Both the position numbers and the translations under genes were made by a program. DNA of 64,000 nt from Isoetes taiwanensis. Taxonomy: Eukaryota; Streptophyta; Lycopodiopsida; Isoetales; Isoetaceae. The notes below the pieces were generated by a model. It did not search any database. It was not told the origin of the DNA and was given only the letters and a program-made list of their open reading frames with translations. The stretch spans positions 2,108,001-2,172,000 of the forward strand of contig JAJEKV010000103.1 of assembly GCA_021234155.1 (NCBI GenBank). Direction: 5' to 3'. Positions 54,166 through 64,000 of this stretch are shown here, piece after piece. Numbering within the stretch: the stretch's first letter is position 1; the number at the start of each line of letters is the position of its first letter.

Positions 54166-55660
54166 CACAGAATAAATTACTAATCGCATATTTCTTTTTA
54201 GTCAGAATGACTTTAGCTAAATTTGCTCGATATTAATCCCAAAACTTTCTGTGGTTTAGCTAAACTCTACATACTTTCTAGCGTTTAGCTAAACTAACCC
54301 AAACATCATCCCAAAAAATTCTATGGTGTGGCCAACAGAAAGCATTAAGGGTTTGTGTATATATGGACTGCTACAGGATTGGACATGCTGAATATGGATG
54401 AGAGACCAAACGAAGATGCCTTGGGCGGGAGACCAAGTGCTCTTTTATTGCTGCAAACTCAAGGGTCTTATGAAACTTGGGTAAGCTGAGCATTTCGAAA
54501 TGAAGGTCTATGCGAGTGTGTGGTGGTGCACCTGGAGAGTGGCTGGACCGCCCTTTAGGGTAGGCCTGCTTGATGCCATGTTGCTAAGTTGGAAGAGAGG
54601 GCATCTTATCCTGCAGTACAAGTTTGGAAGAGGGATTTGATCTCTCGTAGTAAGGCTATGAAAAAAGCTAGTTCAGGCCAAGTTAACGCTGGGAATGATG
54701 GCTACTCTTTTGATCCCTTCACTCACTTGCATTATTCGATGGAGGAGCTTCAGATGGCTTTCACTTCAGATGCTATAGTGGTGTTTTATCATTTTCACTT
54801 GGAAAAGATGAGTGGTTCGTAGATTCCGAGTTTGGGGAAGTGAGAGGGGTCATTGCCGGCCAAGGCTTAGCAGGGAAAAGTTATTCTGTCATTGGACGGG
54901 AGACCTGTGGCATTTTTTCCTTTTCCATGTTCCCGCAGTGGTTGCTATGATCCTTAGGGGCTACAACATCTAGTTGGAAGCAAGTATATGATGATTTTCT
55001 TCGGAAATGCAACAAGCTTTCTTCTGTAGTACTCTTCATTTCAGGAAATAGGAATCGCTTGCATTTACTCTTCTAGGAAAAAGGCATGATCCATAGTACT
55101 TCTGATGTAACGAAGAGGGTGAGACAGTTACTAGAATGGGGTAACAGGTACTTTGTATCCGTGCTGAAAGACCTTGTTCTTCCAAGTACATATTTCGGTT
55201 TGAGCTTTAAGATATGGATGAATTTTGTCTAGTAGGGCTCCATGACTGAAGCTAAATTCCTGTAGTAGTTGCAGCGGATGGGAAGAGGGCCATGCTCTCT
55301 AGTACTGGTTGAGTTAAAGGCAGACGCCCATATCCTTCTGTTTATGAAGAGGAAGAGGTCAAGATTGGCCTCCAGCATGGTGATTGCTTCAAATGTGCTA
55401 ATTCTTCCTACTAGATCCATATGGGATTATGTGCTTAAATTCTTCCTATCAGGCCTATTGTGGAGCCTCAAGTAAATGTAATCCATTTACTATTAATATA
55501 AAAAATCTTACCCTCAAAAAAAAAAAAAAAACAAAACAAAACAAAAAACAAAACAAAACTCAAAACTAATGAAAACGGACAATTAATGCCAATTATTATT
55601 GTAAAATTTAAAATCTAAGAATTGAGATAACGAACTAACAAGGGGAAAGAAATATCAAAT
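54166..55660 (+). other. A-tailed non-coding segment, possible retrocopy
   Basis: TTTAGCTAAA palindromes at 54203-54300 (three copies) suggest a small DNA transposon edge. Downstream, 54350-55515 ends in A16 and (CAAAA)n at 55516-55560, like a retroposed transcript. Open stretches at 54589-54822 and 55269-55475 match no family I recognise. Confidence 0.4.
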
Positions 55661-56217
55661 ATCCTCAGGCGCCTCTGTATTTTTTGTTCTCCAGAACTAC
55701 TTCTTGACCATTTTACATCATTGAACTTAAGCTATAAAAGTGCTAGTCAAGATTGTGAAACAGATCTTGGTTGCACCTGAGCCACAAGACGCATCAATCA
55801 CACCTTCCGCCTCTACCCTCGGAATCCCTGATTCCTCCACGGTGTTGAGAGCCTTCCTAAGGCTCTGTAAGATGCAAGCAATCAGCAGAATGCTTCAGAT
55901 TTTCCCTGTGGCAAAACTGTGCCCTCTGCTCCAAATCTGTCAGATTTTTATAGATCACCAAATGGTGATTGGAATGGCTTGATGGAAAGCCAACAGGCCG
56001 AATTGAGGATTCGGCCCATCTCCCAGCATCTAAGTCCCTCCAGGACCTGAATCGACTGCATGAAAGGCAAGCCCGTTGGCTGCCTGCGCCATAGCCATCC
56101 TTCGATGGCCTTTGGTTGACCCATCCAATGGGTTTGTTGCCACCTCGTCCCATTAAAAGGGTTTTATTTCCTTACCTAAGGATTTATTTTGAATTGCCCC
56201 CTATAATGTTCATAACA
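55661..56217 (-). repeat. 3' LTR of gypsy-B
   Basis: On the minus strand it starts TGTTATGAACATTATAGG (56217), immediately after the purine tract AAAGGGGGAGGTA (56230-56218). CTATAAAAATC near 55952 (minus) is a TATA candidate. The outer end near 55.66-55.76 kb is not defined. Confidence 0.6.
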
Positions 56218-56452
56218 TACCTCCCCCTTTAAATCCTTGGTCCCCAAGGATTGTGGGTGTATGTGCATTAGAAACCCTTTCCCTGGGTCACTCTGTGACC
56301 ATGGTTTCTTCATCTAGTCCCTTCAGAAACCCGTTCCCTGGATCACCCTGTGACCATGGTTTCGTAGCTCATAGTTTTTGGGACGTCCCTACTTGCTATC
56401 CCTGATGCAAGTCCTCAATTATACTAGGTAACTATCCTCCTGTTCGACCCTT

Positions 56453-57682
56453 CTAATCTTTTCGTGGCCTCCACGGGTTCTGAGTCAGGTGAGGATTTTG
56501 CTGCACATACTCTTCACTCTCCCATGTGGCCTCGGAGAGTGATTGACCTTGCCACAAGATCAAGTATTCTGCAATATTTCTATTGCGTAGCTTCCGAATG
56601 CGAGTGTCTAGAATCGCCTCCGGAGTTACCCCAGAGCTAAGGGCTAGGGGTATTGTCGCTGGAGCAATTACATTGTCCGTGGACAATATTGCTTTCTTGA
56701 GTTGGCTTACATGGAATACAGGATGCACTCCTATTCCATCTGGGAGCTCCAACTCATATGTTGTCTCATTGATCCTTCTTAACACTTTGAAGGGTCCAGC
56801 ATATCGGGGCGTCAATTTGGGAATCCTTCCATTGACTAGTGGCTTCAAGGTCCCAACCTTGAGTGCCGAGGGGTAAACTATTCGTAAGAATGCTTATTCA
56901 CCTTCCTTGAAGGTTACCTCTCTACGATGTTTGTTGGCATTTAGTCTGGCTCGATCTTGAGCCTTCTTTAGGTTGGCCCTACACTGATACAATATGGCTT
57001 GCATATCTTCCAACACATGGACAGCCGCATCAGTTTTCAGGGCTTGGTTAGTCTTAGTATATGACCTCGGGTTTCTACCCATCATTGCCATAAAGGGGCT
57101 CATTTTGGTTGCTGTATGGTATGCATTGTTGTAAGCGAACTCCACAAAGGGCAAATATTCCTCCCATTTGGACCGTTTTTCAAACACAAAACTTCTTAAT
57201 ATATCCTCTAGGATCATGTTAATTCGTTCAGTTTGTCCATTAGTTTGAGGGTGGTTTCCACTACTCATACTGAGGCTTACTCCCAGCCCTCTCATGAAAT
57301 CCTTCCAAAAGTGCCCTGTGAATTTAGAGTCTCGATCGCTCACAATTCTTCGTGGCAGACCAAACATAGGGTACACAACCCGTAGGTACTCTTTGGCCAC
57401 ATCCTGTCCAGTAGCATCACCTCGTAATGCTAAGAACTTTGCATACTTTGTCAGACAATCGACCATCACTAGCACTTAGGCGTGTTGTCGATTGGAGCGT
57501 GGAAGTGCAACCATGAAATCCATACTTATGCATTCCCACCTTTCCAAAGGTATGGGCAATGGTTGTAATAATCCTGGCATTTTGCCATGATCCGTTTTTA
57601 CCGCCTGACATACCGGACACTGTGGTACATAAGATTTTACATCTTGTTTCATACCCGGCCAAAAGAATTGTCTTTTAATCAA
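56453..57682 (-). pseudogene. gypsy-B integrase and chromodomain
   Basis: 57682-57476 has the end of the zinc finger (QFFWPGMKQDVKSYVPQCPVCQ) and CISMDFMVALPRSN, then an in-frame TAG. 57475-56894 has the catalytic core: MVDCLTKYAKF (first Asp), VSDRDSKFTGHFWKDFM (second Asp), and SSGNHPQTNGQTERINMILED (Glu). After a TAA, 56848-56453 has the GPF module (PRYAGPFKVLRRINETTYELELP) and HPVFHVSQLKK. The chromodomain follows: EAILDTRIRKLRNRNIAEYL, then LWQGQSLSEATWE. It integrates cDNA into the genome. Confidence 0.88.
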
Positions 57683-57811
57683 TTCGTATGTCTTCCACTC
57701 CCCCCCGTGCCCTGCTTGCGGGGTATTATGGAATTCGTACGGAATCTCCTTCCTAAGATTCTCTACTAAGGGGACATAAATGCGTCCCTTATAGAACCAT
57801 AAATCATCATT

Positions 57812-59395
57812 TCATGTCCAGAGAGAACCTTCTCTTTTGGTTAGATCTTGATCCTTCTCGTACAAATCCCTGATTTGTTGGAAGCGATTCCATTCTAGAG
57901 ATTTCATTCCATTAATGTATTTTATTCTGGAAAGTGTATCTGCAACTGGGTTATCTTTCCCAGGGGTGTGTCGAATCTCAAAGTGAAACTCATGTAAGAA
58001 ATCTAACCAGCGCGCTTGTCTGGGACTTATTTCTGCTTGACTTTGCAGAAATTTCAATGGTTTATGATCAGGGAACACAATAAACTTGCGTGGCTCTTTA
58101 TTGGTCCCTGACCTTAAGTAATGCCGCCAAGTTTTTAAGGCATGAACTATGGCCAACAACTCTTGTTCATATGTGGCATATTTCTTCTCTGCCGGATTTA
58201 ATTTACGACTCTCATAAGCCACAACATGCCCTTGTTGCATTAGAACTGCTCCCAGAGCTTGTCCACATGCATCCGTATAAACTTCAAAGGGCAAATTTAA
58301 ATCCGGAATTTTTAGAATTGGTTCACTTGAAAGTAAACCCTTGATGCGTTCAAAGGCTATCTTTTGTTCCTTTCCCCATACAAAGGGTTGCCCTTTCTTA
58401 AGTAGGTCTGTAAGGGGGGTAGCCACCTTTGAAAACTTTGGAATGAATTTCCTATAATAAGTGGCTAAGCCTAGAAAACTCCTTACATCTGGAACATCTA
58501 TAAGTTCTGGCCATTCCCTTATGGCTCGTACTTTGTCTGGATCTAGGGCCAAACCCTTTTCCGAGACTATATGTCCGAGGTATGCTACTTCCTGTTTTAG
58601 AAATTCACATTTGGAAATTTTGGCGTAAAGTTTGTGCTCCCAGAGCATCATCAATACCTTTTCCAAGTGTTCCAAATGCTCCTCCTCACTCCTTGAGTAA
58701 ATCAGAATATCATCCAGGAATATTTGGATACATTTGTCTAAATACCCTTGAAAAACAGTGTTCATCAGCCGCATAAACGTGGCTGGGGCATTTTTTAATC
58801 CAAACGGCATGACCACAAATTCAAAATGCCCTTGGTTGGTTCGAAAGGCCGTTTTGGGTTCATCTCCTTCCCTAATGCTAATCTGATGATATCCACTTCT
58901 TAGGTCGATCTTGGAGAAATATTTTGCTCCCACTAATCGATCCATGATATTATCAATTCTAGGCATGGGATAGCGATCTTTAATAGTGGCTTTATTCAAA
59001 GCCCTATAATCGATACACATGCGTATGTTCCCATCCTTTTTCTTTACAAGGATGGCAGGCGCCCCAAATGGTGACTTGCTAGGCCTTATGAAACCCTTTT
59101 GGAGCAATTCTTGAATTTATCTTTTGACTTCTTCTTGCTCCAGGGGGCTAAGTCGATATGGCGCCCTGGCCACTGGCTTAGTCCCTGGTTCCAAGTCTAT
59201 CTCGTGGGAGATTTCTCTCAATGGTACTCCTTCCGGGAGTTCTTCTGGGAACACATCCCTATATTTATTAAGCAAACTCTCAAGCTTGTCATCCTTGTCC
59301 ATAGCATTTATTTGCTTTGAATCTATGGAGGAGTCAAGAACATAGACAAGATATTTTTCATTAATGTTGGAATGGAAACAACGTTTGGCTTGCAT
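57812..59395 (-). pseudogene. gypsy-B reverse transcriptase and RNase H
   Basis: 59395-59117 leads into IDLEPGTKPVARAPYRLSPL, then one TAA at about 59110, then 431 open residues (59107-57812): [65 protein letters not shown] (LDD active site), LGHIVSEKG, and RNase [50 protein letters not shown] and [10 protein letters not shown]. All catalytic landmarks are kept. Confidence 0.9.
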
Positions 59396-60053
59396 GGCCG
59401 TTATTAACTTGGGGAAAACTACATAAGGAGTACCCTGAAGGGTAATTTCCTTCTTTAGAAATAACTAACAAGTGTTTTTTCCAATCAATAGGAGGATTAA
59501 CCATTTGAAGCCATTTGATACCCAGTACCACATCAAATCTGGTTGATTTTGCTAAGTCAAAACTCATTGTTTTCTCATAGTCCCCAATGGTCAAGTGTAC
59601 ACCAGCCACCCCATGGCTCCAATGCTGAACCTGTTTCCCAGCTTCAGTCTCAATTTCATATGGTGCCACTTGAACCAATTCCATCTTTAGTTCTTGTGCT
59701 AAGTCTGCAGAAATGAAATTGTCAGTATTCCCGGAGTCAACGAGAACAATAACATTTCTATTATTTATTTAGTAAACGGATAACTTGCCCGGCAAAGTTA
59801 TCTTCCTTACTTACCGAACTGGACTCTCCCCGAGCTATGGCGGAGAGTTGCTTGGTTCCCCCTTCAACTTGCTTGGTTGTAGCGGCCATCGCCTTCTTGT
59901 CCTTATGGGGTTTTGGGCAATCCCTGGCCATATGCCCCTTTGCACCGCAATTGTAGCAAGCAAACGGCTTAGTGGACTTCTTCCCTGAAGAGGCGTCCCC
60001 TTTGCCTTTATCATTGCTTGGAGGGTTAACTTGGGCTACCCCTTGAGGCCATG
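59361..60053 (-). pseudogene. gypsy-B gag C-terminus and protease
   Basis: The zinc knuckle CYNCGAKGHMARDC (near 59963-59922) is complete. The protease motif VLVDSGNTDNFISADLAQEL lies near 59750-59690, followed by WSHGVAGVHLTIGDYEKTMS and FDVVLGIKWLQMVNPPIDW. There is a frame change relative to RT near 59390. The N-terminal capsid region is lost at the 60053 junction. Confidence 0.82.
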
Positions 60054-61267
60054 CTCATGTAACTCCGTGCCAGAGAGCTAGCATCAAGATACAGAATCGG
60101 ATCTGGTTCCGTTCTACTCCGAGGTTACCAGCCCAAGCCTCAGGCCAGCAAGGATTTCCATCCACAGCATCGGCCATAGGTACCAGGTTTTGGATTGCTT
60201 TGAATTATTTTGGACTGTTTTGTATCCCAGTATTGCTCTTCGTGATCGCATCCCTCACCGCCCTTGCATAGACCCCCTTGATTTGCCCCTTTCTCGGTTT
60301 TCTCTCTAGGGTTTACAATCTCTCTCTAGCCCCAAAACCCCAAACGCCCAAAAAGGTGCTCGCAGCCCGCTTTTTGAGTCCCCAAATTGGATTCTAAGCA
60401 CCCTTTACGCAGCCGAGACCCTCAAGCTTTGGAACCCTCGCTTCTTCTGACCCAGAGACCCCATAGCCTCAAAGATGACCCGCATAATCAAACGTGATGG
60501 CGAGAGACCCCAAGGCAAAGAACCTTATCACGGTGCCTCGTGTCATCCGGTAAGCCTTATGATCCCACGATAGAGCCCTATCTTCAGGCAGCCCCTTCTT
60601 TTGGGCCCCAAAGATCCTATTCTCGTCCCCAAACCGGATCCACAACCAGTTCGACGATGCGTCCCTCGAATGCCGCGCTAGATAGGCTTGATGCTCGATG
60701 ATGAACCGCAGATCCAGATATCCTAGCCAAAGATACGTGCAAGATGTTTCATCATCACACCGCTACAAAGAATGTTCCGCCAGTTACCCTTACAAAGCCG
60801 GGTGCGGCTTCTAGAGTTGTTGTTGCATAATCGTGGGCCATAGCCCAAGAGATCATAGTATCGCTTCCGGGTGTCTAGCACAATGCCCGCCTCGAGCATG
60901 TGAATGATATGCACGAGGCTGATAATGAGTACATGGATCCACGATACCGGGCCCGACCATGTGAATGATATGCCTAAGGATGATGACGCAGACGAGGATC
61001 CACACATACTTTGCCCGAGGATGCATACTTGAACCCACGTATTGTGGGTATTCGAGAGACGGGTGATTCTCTTGCTATGGATGAAGCCGCACAGTTTTTT
61101 ACCCAAGTGATGCATATCCAAGCACATGGTATTGTCTCGGCCCAGCGGGTTGGAGCAGTGCGGTCTGACCGTACTCGTCACCTCTTGGTGCGCTTTCAAG
61201 ATGCTCTTTCCCGATTGCACATCCTGCGACATGGCAACCATTTGAAAGGAACCACCTTCTCCGTCCA
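60054..61267 (+). pseudogene. LINE-like ORF1 remnant (LINE-D), cut by gypsy-C
   Basis: A C-rich leader (60180-60470) precedes ATGACCCGCATAATC (60474). The clearest coding part is 61011-61267: FFTQVMHIQAHGIVSAQRVG, then RTRHLLVRFQDALSRLHILR and HGNHLKGTTFSVHV. This resembles the RNA-binding end of L1-type ORF1 proteins. A motif CATGTGAATGATATGC occurs twice (about 60897 and 60957). Stops interrupt the middle. Identification is moderate at best. Confidence 0.45.
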
Positions 61268-62829
61268 TGTGACGTTCCGCCAAAGATAAGATACGGTCCC
61301 GGATCTTTATCATTGATCAAATCCATCAATGCGACACGCGCTCCCTTTCCGACCGCGGTACGCCAACGGATAGCTGTGTAAGTAGCCCTAGGGGCAACTT
61401 GCTAGGAGTGTTCATATATTATTAATGTGCACATGTGCACATTAATGAGGGCACACCTTTCCATGTTGGCATATTTTGCCACCTAGCCATTAAAGGCAAG
61501 TGGGGCCTTTCCAATTATCCCACATGCCAAATTGGGTAATTGGAAACCCTAGCCTAAACCCCATGTCTATTTAGGGTAGGAAAACCCTAGCTTGCTAGTT
61601 TTTCGTCCTTAGGGTTTTAGAGCTCAGTTTTGGCTGCCCCAGGAGCCAAAACCGCCTCCGTGACGCCCAAGCCGAATTGCACCATCGGTTCCCTCAATTC
61701 CGCCATTTCAGCAGGATGGTTGAACTTCAGTCGGGGAGGAGCCACTCAAGGATCAGGTATTTGGTCAATTTAATAGCTTAAACCGTCTTCTAGTCATAGA
61801 ATCAGTAGGTTTAGACTATTAAATTGCCCATAGTAGCTATCTAGAACTTAGATCTCGGACACTAACTAAAGAACCTAACTCTATGATTAGATCTAGTTCT
61901 TTAGTTCTTCTGTGATGTATTTGGATGATGTATCTCTGTGAACTCCTTGTATTGGGAAGGGGGGTAGAGGCCCTAAAGCTTGTAGTTGATGCTCCTAGAG
62001 TAGCCTCTCTAGCACACTTGTAGATTCGCCTGTACAAGAGCCACACACGGGTTGTGGGTGAAGGGGCTGACCGGCAAAGAAGGAGGTTCATGTTCGACTC
62101 TGAAGCGATCCCCCGGTGTGTAAAGCCTACCGGGGATCATTGTGACTAGGTCTAATGGCTTACCACTGAGTGCGGGTAAGGCATGGGCTCGACACCCGTG
62201 AAGTGGTGTACACTTTCCAGTGGGTTCAGTCGAATACGGGCAGTGGCCCTCTAGTCACCTCGAGTCAGCATGTAGATCTCTGGAGGGAGTGATCCCTACC
62301 TGCCCCATCGGAACTGGGAGGATGAGACCCGTGAATAGCCCCTTAGGCTATGCATCTGGCGGGCTGATCGAGGTCCCAACACTTTCAAAACCTACTCGCA
62401 AAGTGTGCACGGGAGGGGCGGATGGAGGGACAACCCTATGCCATGTTCTTATGCCAGCCAAATCCATTGCCATGAATTTCGGCGCAATGAACTCGGAGAC
62501 CCAAGCCGCCGGTCACCCCTTGAGTCCGAGCCTTGGGTAGGGTTCCCCCATGTGATGTGCTGACCCCTCGCCTATGCAGGATGTTGATATACCACCCTCC
62601 GGGTGGATGGAGGATCTCGCTGGTACCGACATGTATGTTTACGCCGCTAGCCTAGGTAGGCCCCGAGGGAGACAGGGGGTAGAATGACACCTTCACTCTT
62701 CCCACTGGGACTCGCACGGGTGCAAAGTGATATGTGGAGGGCCCCCGTGACAGCATGGAGCTGGTGTGGGGGAAGAACTCTGTTTGTATACACAGTGAGA
62801 GCACCGTGACATGAGTAGGGGACGTCCAC
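61268..62829 (+). repeat. 5' LTR of gypsy-C
   Basis: About 1.56 kb, homologous to both gypsy-A LTRs with deletions in U3. It ends GACGTCCA next to the primer site GGTGGTATCGAGC. A possible outer target sequence is GTCCA (61263-61267). Confidence 0.85.
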
Positions 62830-63035
62830 GGTGGTATCGAGCAATGTTCTTGGAGACCAAGAGCAAAGCATCGACCATGTTCCCAAAGAGTACTAACTTG
62901 ATAGAATCCTCAAGCCTCGAAAAGTGGGAAAATTTTTCTCTCACCTTTGTAGTTTATGCTAAGCTAGTAACAATTAAGTGAATTGGAATTTAACAAGATT
63001 AAAAAGAATGAGCCAAAAATTTTCCAAGTGAGGTG

Positions 63036-63292
63036 GTCTCACAGCTCGCGCCTGGTCGCAGAACTAAATTTTTGTTTTGAAGCGAGGCGCAAGCTGTGAG
63101 ACATCGAGCCAAGAACACCAAAACATGATGAATTTGAGAAAAATAATGTGGTAAGGCTAATTCTAAGGTAGGAATTAGTTAGAATAGCATGTTTTGATTA
63201 TCTAAAAACCCTAGAAATGTATGAGATCTCACAGCTCGCGCCTGGTCGCAAAACTAAACATTAGTATTGGAACGAGGCGCAAGCTGTGAGAC
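63036..63292. promoter_or_regulatory. Dyad pair of gypsy-C
   Basis: Dyads at 63036-63102 and 63226-63292, 190 bp apart. The outer stem of the first is GTCTCACAGCT/AGCTGTGAGAC, with GCGCC/GGCGC inside. Compared with gypsy-A, the stem changed on both arms together (ACGT to AGCT), so pairing or dyad symmetry is retained. Confidence 0.75.
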
Positions 63293-63394
63293 CAATAGGT
63301 AGAAAAAGTCTGAAATAAGTATAAGTTTTAGATAAGTTGGTGCCTTAGCATGTTAAACAGAGCAACTTGAGTTTTGACCTAAAAATTCCCCAAG

Positions 63395-63404
63395 CTATAA
63401 ATAG
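63395..63404 (+). promoter_or_regulatory. TATA box of the gypsy-C H3-like gene
   Basis: CTATAAATAG, identical to gypsy-A, 111 bp before the ATG at 63506. Confidence 0.65.
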
Positions 63405-63505
63405 ATGTAGAACCCCCTCATTTTTTTCGTTTAAGCCCTAGAAATCCGCTCTTCCCAACTTAGGCGATCTCTCGGCGCTTTTATCCGATTGACGATCCAG
63501 AAAGC

Positions 63506-64000
63506 ATGGCCCGAACCAAACAGACGCAAGAAGGAAGCTGCCGCCCAGCGAAGCCACCAGCGCCACTGAGGCGGAGATCATTCGGAAGATGCTTCGTGAG
63601 AGGCTCGCGAGAGGGGGACGTTCGCCTTCGGACGAGGAGCAAGACACGTCCGATCTGATTGAGGGCTTCAACCAGCAGGCAGAGCAGGACGAGGCCACAT
63701 CACCGAACTCCATGGACGAGGAGACGAGGGAGGTGTATGAAGGAATAGAGCGGGAGATCCGGCAGCAGGAACAAGCAGACCATTCAGACGCACCCACGGA
63801 GATCCTCGAGCAGGATGAGCAAGTGACAGGTCTGGAGCCAGCGGAGGTAGCAGACCTTAGAAGGTTCATCAGAAAGTACGAGCGCCGGCAGAAGAGAAGG
63901 GAAGACAAAAAGAGGAAAAGGAAGGAAGAGGAACAAAAGGCAGCAGAAGAAAAGAAGAAAGCGAAAGGGAAGTTCGTGGCTGGCATAAGGAGAACGAAGG
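63506..64000 (+). pseudogene. Histone H3-like gene of gypsy-C, 5' part
   Basis: The ATG at 63506 gives MARTKQT, identical to the first seven residues of histone H3. One base then appears to be missing near 63527. In the next frame ARRKLPPSEATSATEAEII follows, so allowing for this gap the tail would match H3 through ARTKQTAR. The reading stays open to the window end: MLRERLARGGRSPSDEEQ, an acidic linker, then a strongly basic Lys/Arg/Glu coil (RRQKRREDKKRKRKEEEQKA). The histone fold expected at the C-terminus lies outside the window. Confidence 0.75.

Larger units (their letters stand above)
55661..60053 (-). mobile_element. gypsy-B, chromovirus with 5' end missing
   Basis: Minus-strand order: gag zinc knuckle, protease, RT, RNase H, integrase, chromodomain, polypurine tract, 3' LTR. 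The gag N-terminus and 5' LTR are absent beyond about 60053. Pol is one frame from 59395 to 56453 with only about four in-frame stops, so it is the youngest-looking gypsy here. It belongs to a different lineage from gypsy-A and carries no H3-like gene in the part present. Confidence 0.85.
61268..64000 (+). mobile_element. gypsy-C: 5' LTR, leader and H3-like gene, cut by window end
   Basis: The LTR starts TGTGACGTTCCGCC (61268), and homology to the gypsy-A LTRs runs to about 62829. A primer site (62830-62842), two dyads, a TATA box and a MARTKQT-type gene follow. The rest lies beyond 64000. Confidence 0.85.

Noticed and set aside
60723-61313. 196-residue open frame on the minus strand
   Set aside because: Its plus-strand counterpart has LINE ORF1-like motifs, and the frame crosses the gypsy-C LTR boundary at 61268, so it is a chance frame.

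Overview
The window looks like plant nuclear DNA that is almost entirely transposable elements. Evidence for a plant: LTR elements with the methionine-tRNA primer site (TGGTATCAGAGC and variants), chromodomain Ty3/gypsy and Ty1/copia elements, an L1-type LINE whose ORF1 resembles the DUF4283/zinc-knuckle type, and one PLS-type pentatricopeptide-repeat (PPR) gene. The wording of the PPR motifs and the repeat load suggest a fern or another seed-free vascular plant. That is an inference, not proof. I see no rRNA gene, no convincing tRNA gene and no CRISPR array.

Layout. 1-4.9 kb: LINE-A1 (+) with a pentanucleotide tail. 4.9-9.4 kb: L1-type LINE-B (-). 9.5-14.7 kb: 5' parts of two related gypsy elements (-), carrying histone H3-like genes (gypsy-E and fragment E2). 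14.7-17.5 kb: intergenic sequence, a MITE-like element and an LTR remnant. 17.5-26.6 kb: copia (-), a second partial copia, and two foldback elements, one a 1.6-kb palindrome. 26.6-28.4 kb: the PPR gene (+), the only host-type gene. 28.4-32.3 kb: intergenic with small inverted-repeat elements. 32.3-54.2 kb: a nest that can be resolved. LINE-A2 (-) is split by LINE-C (-), which is split by the 13.4-kb gypsy-A (+, target duplication GCCTG). LINE-A2 is also split by a small LTR composite (target duplication GCCAG). 54.2-60 kb: an A-tailed segment and chromovirus gypsy-B (-). 60-61.3 kb: a LINE-D ORF1 remnant. 61.3-64 kb: the start of gypsy-C (+), cut by the window edge.

The outstanding feature is a chromovirus family (gypsy-A, -C, -E, fragment E2). 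Between the 5' LTR and gag it carries a histone H3-like gene. The predicted proteins begin MARTK/MAHTKQ, like the H3 tail. They have a long charged linker and end in a recognisable H3 fold (9538-9840 minus; 41011-41281 plus). Each gene has its own TATA box 106-113 bp before the ATG. Upstream lie long dyads, usually paired 180-200 bp apart, whose sequence differs between subfamilies while the dyad is kept. Gypsy-A repeats the dyad-pair/TATA/ORF layout a second time for an unidentified ORF and ends pol with a chromodomain. Together this suggests a retroelement that supplies its own H3 variant and a chromatin-targeting integrase.

Most reading frames are broken. Many differences between related copies fall at CTG/CAG triplets and are not C-to-T changes. 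This looks more like systematic base-calling error at CHG-methylated sites than ordinary decay, so some 'pseudogene' calls may be artefacts.
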